Shown in pieces: positions 16,295 to 25,217 of a stretch of DNA of 47,086 nt (position 1 is the first letter of the stretch; the number at the start of each line of letters is the position of its first letter). A program made the position numbers and the translations under genes. The notes under the pieces were generated by a model. The model made no database searches. It was not told where the DNA came from and saw only the letters and a program-made list of their open reading frames with translations. Source of the stretch: Aciditerrimonas ferrireducens (lineage in GTDB: Bacteria; Actinomycetota; Acidimicrobiia; Acidimicrobiales; UBA8190); assembly GCF_023130475.1 (NCBI RefSeq), contig NZ_JAKHEX010000018.1, positions 660 to 47,745 of the forward strand, read 5' to 3'.

Positions 16295-16855
16295 GTGACC
16301 GCCCGGCGGCGGCTCCGGCGCCTCGGCGCCGCAGCGGCCGGCGGGCTCCTGGCCGGTGGGCTCCTGGCCGCCTGCGGCTCCAGCGCAGCCCTGGGCCTGG
16401 TCCGGGCGGCCTGCGGCCACGTCGACCAGTCCATCCGGACCTACGAGGCCTCCCTGCGCCTCCCGCCAGGCCCTGCCCAGGAGGCGCTGCAGCGCACCGC
16501 CGCCCTCCAGCTCGAAGCGGCCCAGCGCAAGGCGGCGGTGGCCGCGGGAGAGGACGCCGAGTGGCAGGCCCTCATGACCACCATCAGTGAGAGCCCTCGG
16601 ATCCCCGAGGGCTACCTGGTCCACGCCCTCGAGGAGCAGTGCCAGGTGGCCTCCTCCCCCGGGGGGCAGGACGCCTTCGGCAACCTCGGGACCCAGCAGG
16701 GGGCACCGCCACCGGCCAGCGCCGTCACCCTCCCGGGCGACCAGCCGGCCAACGGCGTCTCGAGCGCTCGGTCGTCTCGGGCGTCGTCGGCGGGCCGGTC
16801 GGCACCGGGCACGGCCCCGGCCGCCTCGTCCCCCGGATCCTCGGCCTCGTCCTGA
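16295..16855 (+). CDS. Putative lipoprotein
   Basis: 186 residues from GTG 16295, behind a GGGGGAG-like site. An Arg-rich start, a hydrophobic stretch (about 11-26) and the lipobox LLAAC (Cys about 27) mark a lipid-anchored exported protein. A helical middle part (about 35-110) has regularly spaced Ala, Gln and Glu. The last 60 residues are rich in Ser, Ala and Pro and probably disordered. No family is recognised. It lies just after the 15712 gene and converges on the pilin operon. Confidence 0.78.
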   Translation: MTARRRLRRLGAAAAGGLLAGGLLAACGSSAALGLVRAACGHVDQSIRTYEASLRLPPGPAQEALQRTAALQLEAAQRKAAVAAGEDAEWQALMTTISESPRIPEGYLVHALEEQCQVASSPGGQDAFGNLGTQQGAPPPASAVTLPGDQPANGVSSARSSRASSAGRSAPGTAPAASSPGSSASS

Positions 16856-16868
16856 GCGCCGCCCGGGC

Positions 16869-19800
16869 TCAGCCGGTGGCCGAGAAGGTGCTGCCGACGG
16901 TGACCGAGGGGTCGTCGCCGGCGGGCAGCTCGGCGATCAGGCGGCTCCCGAGGCCCCCGACCTGGACGTAGCCGGTGCCGGGGTTCGTACCCCCGCTCGT
17001 CACGGCCAGCAGGATCCCCGACCTCGAGGGGGCCACGAAGGCCGAGGACCCCCCGCCCCCGCCGCAGGCCGAGGTAGCGGTGCCGCCCACCCCGGTGTTG
17101 TAGCCCCCGCCGCCCCCACCACCGGCCGCAGGATCACCCGTGGCGGGGGCCCAGCTGCCGTTCCCCGGGCTCGAGGGGGTGGCGTAGCCGAAGGGCGAGC
17201 CCGAGGACCCGAAGGCCTCGGGGTAGCCGCCGAGCGCCTGGCTGGCGGTGCCCCCGCCGCCGGCTCCCGACTGGCCTGCTCCGAGCGAGCCTGCCGCCGA
17301 CCCGCCGTCGGCCACCGCCGGGGTGCCGCTCGGGGTGCTCGTGGCACCGGAGGGGAGGCCCCCGTTGCCGGCGACGAGGGCGCTGCAGGCGCTTCCCACC
17401 AGGCCGTTCGTGGTCTCCACGCTGGCGGCCCCGCCGCCGCCCCCGCCGCCGGCCACCGCCAGGAGGCAGGTCTCGGCCGGTGGGCCGCTCAGACTCAAGG
17501 GGCAAAACGCCAAGGCCGGGTTCGTCGGCGTACACGAGCTCGGTCCCTGCCCCTGGCCGAGGACGCAGAGGGCGCTCGCCCCGCCGCCCCCGCCGCCTTG
17601 GCCGTCTACCGTGCAGCTCACCGACCCGCTGGCACTGGCCGTGCACACCGCCTGCTGGCCCCCGCTCGAGGCCCCAGGGAAGAACCCGGGCCCCCCGACC
17701 GGCCCGGCCCCGTTGCAGCCCACCACGGCCACGAGCGAGAGTCCCTTCCCCTGGACGGTGAGGTCCAATACCGCCCCCTGGCCACCTGGACCGCCGCTCG
17801 TCCCCGAGCCGGCCGCCGGCAAGCCCCCGGCTGAACCGCTCGCCCCAGCCAGGTCGACCACTTCTGTGCCCTCGACCGTTCCCGGCAGGGGCACCACCGC
17901 CGGGGCACAGGCAGCGTTCGAACTGGGAGGGCCCGGGGCGGTGTAGCCCCACTGCAGGCTCAGGCCACCGGGCTGGCCGGCCACGCCCGGGACCTGGTCG
18001 TCGCAGAGCAGCAGGCACCCAGCCGTGACGCTCCGCCCGCCGCCCGGTCCCGGGGCCAGGGCCGAGGTGCCCATGGTGACGGCGCACCCGGGGCCGCACG
18101 AGATCGTGCCGGTGGCAGCCCAGGAGCTGCCGCCGCCGCCACCGCCCCCGGCGCCACCGGCAGCGAGCAACAGCTGCAGGGTCGGCACACCGCCCTGGCC
18201 GCCGCCACCGCCAGCCGCCCCCCCGCCGCCGCCACCGCCCCCCGTCGAACCGCCCGTGCCGCCGCTCCCGGTGCTGCCGGTCCCGGGGCTACTCCCTTGT
18301 TGCCCGGCGGTCGAGCCGCTGCCGCCGCCAGCCCCACCCGTCGCGTTCGGCGGAGTCGTGCCGCCCCCACCGCCAGCGGCGAAGAAGGTGTTCCACGACG
18401 AGCTCCCTCCCGGGGTCCCGTTCCCGTCGGTCCCCGAGGTGAAGCCGGCACCCCCGCTGCCGCCGCTCACGAGCCCGAGATCGAGCAGGCCGACGTTGGC
18501 GGCCCCGCCCCCACCACCGCCCCCCCCCGGCAACGGCCAGGACGCAGGGGGCGGGCGTGCTTATCGAGCACGGTGGCAGCTGGGTCGGGGTGCAGGCCTG
18601 CCCGGTGCTCGTCAGCAGGCAGAGGGCGCTGGCGCCTCCGCCGTTGCCGCCCCCCTCGGCACCCCCGCCCGTGCCGGCGCCAGCGGTGGGCCCGGCGCTT
18701 TGAAGCGTGCCACCGGCTCCCCCGCACCCGAGCACGTAGCCGAGGATCGGGGTGCCCTGGACGGCGGCGTCCAGGGTCAGGCTTGCCCCGGCGCCCCCCG
18801 ACCCGCTCGTGGCGGCGAAGAGCCCGCCTCCGGTGGCCTCGGCCCCCCCGCTGCCCCCACCGCCGCCGGCCACGGTGGCCTGGAACGAGGTCAGGCCGCT
18901 GGGCTCGCCCCCCACGAGCTCGGAGGCCCCACAGGTGCTCGTCACGCTGGCGGCCTGCGTCTTCTGCCCCTCGGGGCCCCCGGCCACGAGGGCCAGGCCG
19001 CTGGTGGTGCCGGCAGGGGCCAGGCCGATGCTGGTCTGGCTGGTGAAGGCCGCATCGACCCAGGAAGCCCCGGCCCCGCCGCCCCCGCCGCCGCTGCAGG
19101 CCACCCCGGCCCCGCCCCGGCCGCGGAGAGGAGCAGCCCGAGGAAGCCCAGCCCGTTGGCCCCGGCGCCGCCGGCTGAGCCGGTGGCCGACTGCCCGCTG
19201 CTCGCCTGGCCGAGGAGCCAGAACGCACCGGGCCCGCCACTGCCACCACTGCTCGGCGTGCCGCCGCTGCCCCCGCCACCCCCGGTCCCGAGGAGGGCCT
19301 GGCCAGCGGTGCCGTCCCCGCCCGAGACGCTCGTGACCGCCGCCGTCGACCCGCTCCCCGTGCCGCCAGCCCCACCGCGACCCTGGAACCAGCAGGCCGA
19401 CTGGCCCCCGCCCCCGCCGCCGCCGGCTACGGCGAACACGCAAGGAACGTTGCTCGGGGCTACAGGCGCGTTCGTGCTGAACGAACCGCCCTGGCAGAGC
19501 GGCAGGCTCGGGGGACAGCTGGTGCTGCCGGTGGTCACGCAGGCCACCGTGGCGCCCCCGCCCCCGCCGGAGCCGTCCCCGCCAGGAGCCCAGCCGGCCC
19601 CGCCCGCGCCGGGCCGGCCGGCCTGGCCGGCGCTCGTGCCGATGGCGTCGCCGGCGGGGACCACGACGGTGGTGGTGACCTGGGCGCCTCGACCCGCGGG
19701 TCCGCCGCCTTGGAGCTGCCAGAAGAACCAGAAGAAGAGGTCGACCCCAGTCCCCGGCGCCCCGCTCGCCCCGTCGAGGACCACCGTCGCCTCCGTCGGC

Positions 19801-20411
19801 ACGCTCGGCGAGCCGGCCGTCGTCGCCGTAGCGGTCCCCGCACTGACCGTCGTCGTGACGGTGGGTTGGAGGACGGCAAGGGCGGCCCGGACGCTTTGGC
19901 AGGTGAAGTGGCCCGAGCTGCCGGCCCGCCCGAGCACCGTGACGTAAAGCTCGGTCGGCGGGGGCGGCGAGCCGCTCGGCGGGTCCACCACGTCGGTGTC
20001 GTCCACGTACATCCGGTAGCCGCTCACCAGGCCGTCGGTTCCCCCGGTCTGGTCGACCCAACCAGCGGTCGTGGTCGTCGAGGAGGGGCAGGCAGCGGGG
20101 TCCAGGGACGAGACCACCGCGGGATCGGTCGGATCGAGGGTGCATGCCGGCGGTGCGCTCGACCCGGCTGGTCCCTCGGCGCAGCCGTCGAAGGCCAGCC
20201 CGGGGTCGGCGGCGAGAGCCGAGCGGTAGGCAGCGAGGCCGGCCTGGGCAGCCTGGAGGGCGTCTTGGCGGAGGACCGCCGTGCTGGCGGTGACCGAGGT
20301 CCCCACGGCCCCGGCAACCACCGCCACGGGCACGGCCACCAGGATGGCCACGATGCCGAGCACCACCGCCAGGGCCTGGCCGCCCTCCCGCTTCGTCCCT
20401 CGGGGCTTCAC
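16869..20411 (-). CDS. Very large glycine-rich pilus-associated protein (third gene of pilin operon), broken by two frameshifts
   Basis: GTG 20411 overlaps the stop of the PilW-like gene. The N-terminus (REGGQALAVVLGIVAILVA) resembles PilX-type or pilin-like proteins with one membrane helix. About 110 residues later a long Gly-rich part begins with three similar modules. Each contains ...CxL-AVAGGGGGGG and GGGASALC-type segments, with Cys pairs, and all end at 16869 (TVGSTFSATG). The coding frame changes once between about 19110 and 19131 and again at a C9 tract (18520-18528, G9 on the coding strand). If corrected, the protein has about 1,180 residues. Such Gly-rich domains occur in surface adhesins and tail-fibre proteins. 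It is probably a pilus tip or adhesin factor (inference). Confidence 0.65.
18520..18528 (-). repeat. Homopolymeric G9 tract inside the glycine-rich gene
   Basis: Nine consecutive C on the plus strand (G9 on the coding strand). The reading frame upstream and downstream of the tract is coherent only if it had 8 or 11 G residues. It may be a slippage (phase-variation) site or a sequencing error. Confidence 0.7.
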
Positions 20412-21607
20412 GAGCCGCCCCCCTGGGCGAGGTTCGCAAGTGCCACCGTTCGCTGGAGGGCCACGGCCGGGCGGCCCGCCACGTCGGTGGTCAGCTGGCT
20501 GCCCGAGGCGGCGTCGCCGAGAAAGGTCAGCCGGACCTCGACGGCCTGGATCCCGGCAGCCACGAGGTTGACGGTGTCGTCGGTCGAGCTCGTAGGGGTC
20601 ACCGTCGGCTGACACGCCGGCGGGGCCCCGCTGATCGGCCCGCAGAACAGGTCGAGCGGGGTCTGGGCGTCGTTCGCCGCGACCGAGGCGCCCCCGGCCC
20701 CGAGATACGTGAAGAGCGGCGGGGTGAAGCGAGCCTCGGTGGCTGGGCTGAGGTCGGGGCACACCGGTGGGGCGTCGACCGGCTGACCGGTGGAGGGATC
20801 GAGGTAGCTCCAGCACGAGGTGCCGGCTTGGCAGGCCTGGTCGCACCAGACGTGGGTGACCTGATCCACCACCGTGGCGTTCGGGGCCTCGAGCGGATCG
20901 GCCGGGGCGTAGTCGTTCGTCGAGGAGGCGGTCGGTCCCACATACGGGTCGAACCGGACCACGTCGAGGGTGCAGTCCCCCACCACGCTCGGGTCGTAGG
21001 TGGCGTCACTGGCCGCCCGGCTCGTGCACGAGGCCGGGTCCAGCCACAGCTCCTCCACCACCGGGGTGGTCTGGTTCGGGGGGTAGGTGCAGAGCTCGAC
21101 GGCGGTGTCGTGGGCGTAGATCACTGCCAGGCCGTTGGGGTCCACGAGGTCGCCCTGGTAGGGGCTCGGGGCCGGGACGGTGCCCATCGGGTCTGGGCCG
21201 AGCAGGGGGCTCGGGGGCTGCGGCCCGGGATCGGGCAGCTGCACCCCGGCGGACGAGGGCAGGGTCCTCGAAGGGTTCTGGGGGTCGTCCCAGCAGATCC
21301 CGGCGTCGGCCGGGGGGTCCTGGCCGGTCGGGTTGCCCTCGGCCACCCAGGCGGCCTCGGGGGTGACCGCCCCCTCGAGCACCGCCGTCAGGCCGCTCAG
21401 GGCCACCGTCGAGGTCTCAGAGGTGCGAGCCGCCGTCAGGTCGGCCGAGGACTGCTGGCTGACCACCGTGACGATCGTGGCGGTCATGGCCAGCACGACC
21501 ATGAAGACCGCCAACGCCACCAGCAGCTCGACCAGCGACCAGCCTCCCTGGCCGCCTTCGACGGACCGGCCCAGCGGGTCCGTCACGAGCTGTGACCGGC
21601 CGCTCAT
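20408..21607 (-). CDS. PilW-like type IV prepilin
   Basis: 399 residues from ATG 21607, which overlaps the stop of the PilV-like gene (ATGA). The class III signal is clear: a basic leader, then GGWSLVELLVALAVFMVV with cleavage before Trp and Glu at mature position 5, followed by the long hydrophobic helix. The large C-terminal part (about 350 residues) is rich in Cys, Asp, Pro and Thr and lacks a known domain; Cys pairs would stabilise an extracellular head. The stop overlaps the start of the Gly-rich protein. It is probably a minor pilin, processed by a prepilin peptidase elsewhere. Confidence 0.85.
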   Translation of the reverse strand: MSGRSQLVTDPLGRSVEGGQGGWSLVELLVALAVFMVVLAMTATIVTVVSQQSSADLTAARTSETSTVALSGLTAVLEGAVTPEAAWVAEGNPTGQDPPADAGICWDDPQNPSRTLPSSAGVQLPDPGPQPPSPLLGPDPMGTVPAPSPYQGDLVDPNGLAVIYAHDTAVELCTYPPNQTTPVVEELWLDPASCTSRAASDATYDPSVVGDCTLDVVRFDPYVGPTASSTNDYAPADPLEAPNATVVDQVTHVWCDQACQAGTSCWSYLDPSTGQPVDAPPVCPDLSPATEARFTPPLFTYLGAGGASVAANDAQTPLDLFCGPISGAPPACQPTVTPTSSTDDTVNLVAAGIQAVEVRLTFLGDAASGSQLTTDVAGRPAVALQRTVALANLAQGGGS

Positions 21608-22296
21608 CCGAGGTCCGCCGGGCACTCGCTGGTGGCCTGGCCGCTCGTGGGCGGCCAGGCCGGTTGAGGGGCGAGCACCTGGGCGCTCACCACCGACGAC
21701 GTCGAGGGAGCCGTCACCCCCAGGTCAGCGCCGCTCGGCCCCCAGACCACCTTCACGACGACCAGGAAGACCGGCGGCCCCTGCCCCACGCTGGCCAGCT
21801 GGCCGGCCGTGCCGCTGCTCGTCGTCGGCGCCTCGTCACACCAGCTCCCGTCGACCCACTGCCGGTACTGCTCCGTCCCCTCTGTGGTCAGGAGCGCTGG
21901 CTGCGTCGTGTTCCAGGCCGGCGGAGAGCCGGTGGGGCTGGCAACGGCCACGGGCAGGCCAGGCACCCCGCTGAAGGGGGGCAGCACCCCGGGATGCTCG
22001 GCCGCCTCGAGCTCGACCGCCGAGAGGTCCGACGCCGCCAGCTGCTCGGCCGTGGCCCGGAAGCGACCCGTGCTCGTCACCTGGTCCGAGGTGGCCAGCA
22101 GGCTGCCGACCGGCACGAGGACCACGAGCAGGACCACCACGGCCACCACCACCTCGACCAGGGAGAACCCGGCCTCGGTGGGCTCGGTGCGCCCGTCGGC
22201 TGCCCGCCCCGGCGCACCGGGCGCGATCCTCCGGCGGGCTCTGCCGCAGCCCGCACCGACGCCCCCGTTGCGCAGCGACAGGAGTCTGCGCCCCAC
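21604..22296 (-). CDS. PilV-like type IV prepilin
   Basis: 230 residues from GTG 22296, with GAGAGAAG upstream. After an unusually long basic leader (about 44 residues) comes the prepilin motif GFSLVEVVVAVVVLLVVLV, with Glu at mature position 5 and a 20-residue hydrophobic helix. The head domain is about 165 residues with two Cys (WCDEA, SECPAD). No ATG is available in this frame near the signal, so the GTG is the best start found. It opens the three-gene pilin operon and is divergent from the acyltransferase gene, with an inverted repeat between them. Confidence 0.8.
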   Translation of the reverse strand: MGRRLLSLRNGGVGAGCGRARRRIAPGAPGRAADGRTEPTEAGFSLVEVVVAVVVLLVVLVPVGSLLATSDQVTSTGRFRATAEQLAASDLSAVELEAAEHPGVLPPFSGVPGLPVAVASPTGSPPAWNTTQPALLTTEGTEQYRQWVDGSWCDEAPTTSSGTAGQLASVGQGPPVFLVVVKVVWGPSGADLGVTAPSTSSVVSAQVLAPQPAWPPTSGQATSECPADLG

Positions 22297-22331
22297 ACGG
22301 CTTCTCTCGGCACGTCCGGTGGCGAGCTGAA

Positions 22332-22350
22332 GCAGATGCTGGACATCTGC
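22332..22350. promoter_or_regulatory. Inverted repeat in the pilin/acyltransferase divergent region
   Basis: GCAGATG-CTGGA-CATCTGC has perfect 7-bp arms with a 5-bp spacer and lies 36 bp from the pilV-like start and 51 bp from the acyltransferase start. It may be an operator or a small hairpin; no regulator is known for it. Confidence 0.35.
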
Positions 22351-22400
22351 ACGGGTTCGGGGGTGAGCGGCCGAGCCCTGCGGGCTAGCCTGCCGGGCCG

Positions 22401-24443
22401 GTGGCACCCCGGCGCGACACGGGCGAGCGGCCCGGCGCAGCCTTCGAACGCGTGCCGGCCCTCGACGGCCTGCGGGCGGTGGCCGTCCTCGCCGTCCTGG
22501 CGTTCCACGGCGGCCTCAGCGGTGCGCTACCTGGGGGGTTCCTCGGTGTGGACACCTTCTTCGTCCTCTCCGGCTTCCTCATCACCTCGCTGCTGGTCGC
22601 CGAGTGGGCCGCCCGGGCCTCCTTGGACTTGGGGGCGTTCTGGGCCAGACGGGCCCGCCGGCTCCTCCCGGCGCTGGTCCTCCTGCTGGTGGGGGTGGCG
22701 ATCTGGACCCGCCTCTTCGCCGGGGCGACCCTGGCACCCGAGCTCCGCCTGGACGAGCTCTCGACCCTGTTCTACGTGGCCAACTGGCACTTCATCGCCG
22801 CTGGCTCCCACTACTTCGTGCAGACCGGCCCGCCTTCCCCCCTGCTCCCGACCTGGTCCCTGGCCGTCGAGGAGCAGTTCTATCTGCTCTGGCCTCTCGT
22901 GGTCCTCGCCGTCCTCCGGCGCTCCCGCACCCTGTGGCCCCTCCTCGGGGTCGCGGCCACCGGGGCCGTGGCCTCGGCCCTCGAGATGGCTCTCCTGGTC
23001 CGGCCCGGAGCCACCACTCGGGTGTACTTCGGCACCGACACCCACGCCCAGAGCCTCCTGGTCGGCGCCACGGCCGCCGTGGCCGTCGCCCTGTGGCGCC
23101 AGCACCACCGTGCTGGCCGAGCCGGCCACGTCGCCAGCTCACGGGCCCGCCGGCTCCTCGGCAGCCTGGCCCTCCTCGGCGCGATCGGGACCGCTCTGCT
23201 CTGGTGGCGCCTCAGCGCCCAGGACCTTTGGACCTTCCAGGGCGGCATCGGCCTGGCCGCCCTGGCCTCGGCTGCGGTGATCGTCCCGGCCACGCTGGCG
23301 CCCGCGGGCCTGGTGGCCCGCCTCCTGCGCTGGTCACCGCTGCGGGCCCTGGGCCAGGTGTCCTACGCCCTCTACCTCTGGCACTACCCCTTCGACCTCT
23401 GGCTCACCCACGCCGACACCGGCCTCTTCGGCTGGCCCCTCCTCGGGGTCCGGACCGCCGTGGCGCTGCTCGTGGCCACCGCCTCGACCCTCCTCGTCGA
23501 ACAGCCCCTCCGAGCGGGTCGGCTCCTTCGATCCCTCCGAGCCTGGGTGCTCGGCCCAGCCGCCCTCACGGCCACCGCCGTGCTCGTGGTGGCCGTCACC
23601 GCGGTGCCCGTCTCGGCGGCGCCGATCCCGAGCGCGCTGCCCCGCTGGCCCCCCACCCCGAGTGGCCCGCCGGTGCGGGTCCTGCTCGTCGGGGACTCCG
23701 TGGCCCTCACCTTGGGCCTGACCCTCCTGCCTTACCAGGGCCGGGCCGACGTGGCCATCACCGACGCCGGCCTGCTTGGCTGCGGGGTGGCCGAGGGCAA
23801 CCTCATCCGGCTCCACGGCCAGGTCGACCAGGTGGCCGGCCCAGGACCGGGGGGCACCGGCGCGCCGGGGACCTGCCGGGTCCCCCCGGGCCCCGGCGGC
23901 GAGACCTGGGCGGCGTACTGGCGCCAGCGCATGGCCCAGGTCCACCCGCAGGTGGTGGTGCTCCTCGCCGGCCGCTGGGAGACCCTCGACCGGACCACCC
24001 CAGCGGGCCGCTGGACCAGCATCCTGGACCCCAGCTACCAGGCCTACCTGCGCCGCATGCTCCAGCAGGCGGTCCAGGTGGCCACCGGCCAGGGTGCCCG
24101 CATGGTCATCGAGACCAGCCCGTGCTTCGACACCGGCGAGCAACCCGACGGCGCGCCCTGGCCGTCCGACGACCCTCGCCGGGTCGCCCTCTACAACCAG
24201 CTCGTCGAAGAGGTCGCTGCCGAGCACCCCGGGACGGTGACCGTCCAGCACCTCCACGCCCTGGTCTGTCCGGACGGTCGCTACGAGGCGAGCATCGACG
24301 GCGTGCCCATCCGGGAGGTCGACGGCATCCACTTCACCTACCAGGGCCCGCCCGATGCCGGCACGGTGCTCGCCCCTCTCCTGCTCCCCCTCTGGTACCG
24401 CCTCGGCGCAGCGGTTTACCTTTCGGCACCGGCCGGGCGCTGA
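22401..24443 (+). CDS. Acyltransferase-3 membrane protein with C-terminal SGNH domain
   Basis: 680 residues from GTG 22401. The N-terminal part (about 20-400) has the OafA/YrhL layout: LDGLRAVAVLAVLAFHGG with the catalytic-type His36, FLGVDTFFVLSGFLIT, and about ten membrane helices. The C-terminal extracytoplasmic part starts near residue 425 with LLVGDSVAL (GDS block with nucleophile Ser) and ends with DGIHFTYQG (Asp-x-x-His), an SGNH esterase/acyltransferase fold. Such fusions O-acetylate cell-surface polysaccharides or lipids. A TAGCCT hexamer is 9 bases before the GTG. It is divergent from the pilin operon, so modification of surface structures is plausible. Confidence 0.9.
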   Translation: MAPRRDTGERPGAAFERVPALDGLRAVAVLAVLAFHGGLSGALPGGFLGVDTFFVLSGFLITSLLVAEWAARASLDLGAFWARRARRLLPALVLLLVGVAIWTRLFAGATLAPELRLDELSTLFYVANWHFIAAGSHYFVQTGPPSPLLPTWSLAVEEQFYLLWPLVVLAVLRRSRTLWPLLGVAATGAVASALEMALLVRPGATTRVYFGTDTHAQSLLVGATAAVAVALWRQHHRAGRAGHVASSRARRLLGSLALLGAIGTALLWWRLSAQDLWTFQGGIGLAALASAAVIVPATLAPAGLVARLLRWSPLRALGQVSYALYLWHYPFDLWLTHADTGLFGWPLLGVRTAVALLVATASTLLVEQPLRAGRLLRSLRAWVLGPAALTATAVLVVAVTAVPVSAAPIPSALPRWPPTPSGPPVRVLLVGDSVALTLGLTLLPYQGRADVAITDAGLLGCGVAEGNLIRLHGQVDQVAGPGPGGTGAPGTCRVPPGPGGETWAAYWRQRMAQVHPQVVVLLAGRWETLDRTTPAGRWTSILDPSYQAYLRRMLQQAVQVATGQGARMVIETSPCFDTGEQPDGAPWPSDDPRRVALYNQLVEEVAAEHPGTVTVQHLHALVCPDGRYEASIDGVPIREVDGIHFTYQGPPDAGTVLAPLLLPLWYRLGAAVYLSAPAGR

Positions 24444-24497
24444 CCCCCGGCGCTCGAACCCGGCTTCAGCTCGAGCAGGAGCGGAGCCAGAGCAGGC

Positions 24498-25166
24498 TCA
24501 GGGCACGACGCCGCTCGCCACCGGGGCCACCACCGCCGGGGCGTGGCTGACCTGGTGGTAGTCCAGGCTGAGGAGGAAGTCCCGGCCGGCCGAGGCGAAG
24601 CGCAGGTGCACCGTCTTGAGGAACTCGCCGTGCACCGTGGCCGTGATCGCCGCCGTGCCGGTCGCCGGGGCCGGCAGGGAGAGGTGGAGGTCTTCGACGA
24701 CCTGGGCCACGCTCGTCTGGTAGCGGAAGACGTGCTCGCCGTGGCTGAAGTCCACGTCACGGGCGTGCTCAAGGAGGACCATGGGTGCGTCGAGCTGGGC
24801 CACGGCGTCGGTCAGGTCGACGGGCTGCTCGCTGCGGTACCAGGTCCGGCCCCCGTTGTCGCTCAGGTAGGCGACGCCGTCCACCACGACCTCTTCCCGC
24901 CCCCCGCCGAGGTTGGCGGCGAGCCGGGCCGGGGCCTGGTAGGTCTCCTCGACCCGTTCCAGCACGTGCGCCTGACCGGCCACCACCTGGTCGACGGTCT
25001 CGACCAGGGTCAGGCTGGGGGCGCCCGCGGTGTTGCCGGCCGCCTGGCGCAGCAGGGTCTCCCCGAGGGGCCTGGCTTGGACCAGGGAGAGGACCAGGGC
25101 GGCCACCGAGAGGGCGGTCAAGCCGCCCATGGCGGCGTGCGGCATCAGACGACCCGGCGTCGGCAT
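24498..25166 (-). CDS. Membrane-anchored exported protein of unknown function
   Basis: 222 residues from ATG 25166. A single hydrophobic segment (about 12-30, AAMGGLTALSVAALVLSLV) serves as anchor or uncleaved signal. The outer part alternates beta-like stretches (VLERVEETYQAPARL, EEVVVDGVAYLSDN, FLKTVHLRFASAG) and recalls LppX/LprG-like or DUF-type actinobacterial exported proteins, but I see no motif to prove it. CATACT lies six bases before the ATG, compatible with a leaderless mRNA. It converges on the acyltransferase gene with 54 bases between them. Confidence 0.72.
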   Translation of the reverse strand: MPTPGRLMPHAAMGGLTALSVAALVLSLVQARPLGETLLRQAAGNTAGAPSLTLVETVDQVVAGQAHVLERVEETYQAPARLAANLGGGREEVVVDGVAYLSDNGGRTWYRSEQPVDLTDAVAQLDAPMVLLEHARDVDFSHGEHVFRYQTSVAQVVEDLHLSLPAPATGTAAITATVHGEFLKTVHLRFASAGRDFLLSLDYHQVSHAPAVVAPVASGVVP

Positions 25167-25217
25167 GGGCTCAGTATGGGTCCGAGCCGACCCGTCGGGG
25201 AAATCCGGCCTGGCCCC

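Noticed and set aside
18025..19947. Plus-strand proline-rich open frame opposite the glycine-rich gene
   Set aside because: Poly-Pro is the antisense of poly-Gly codons; no start signal, and the pilin operon on the other strand is clear.
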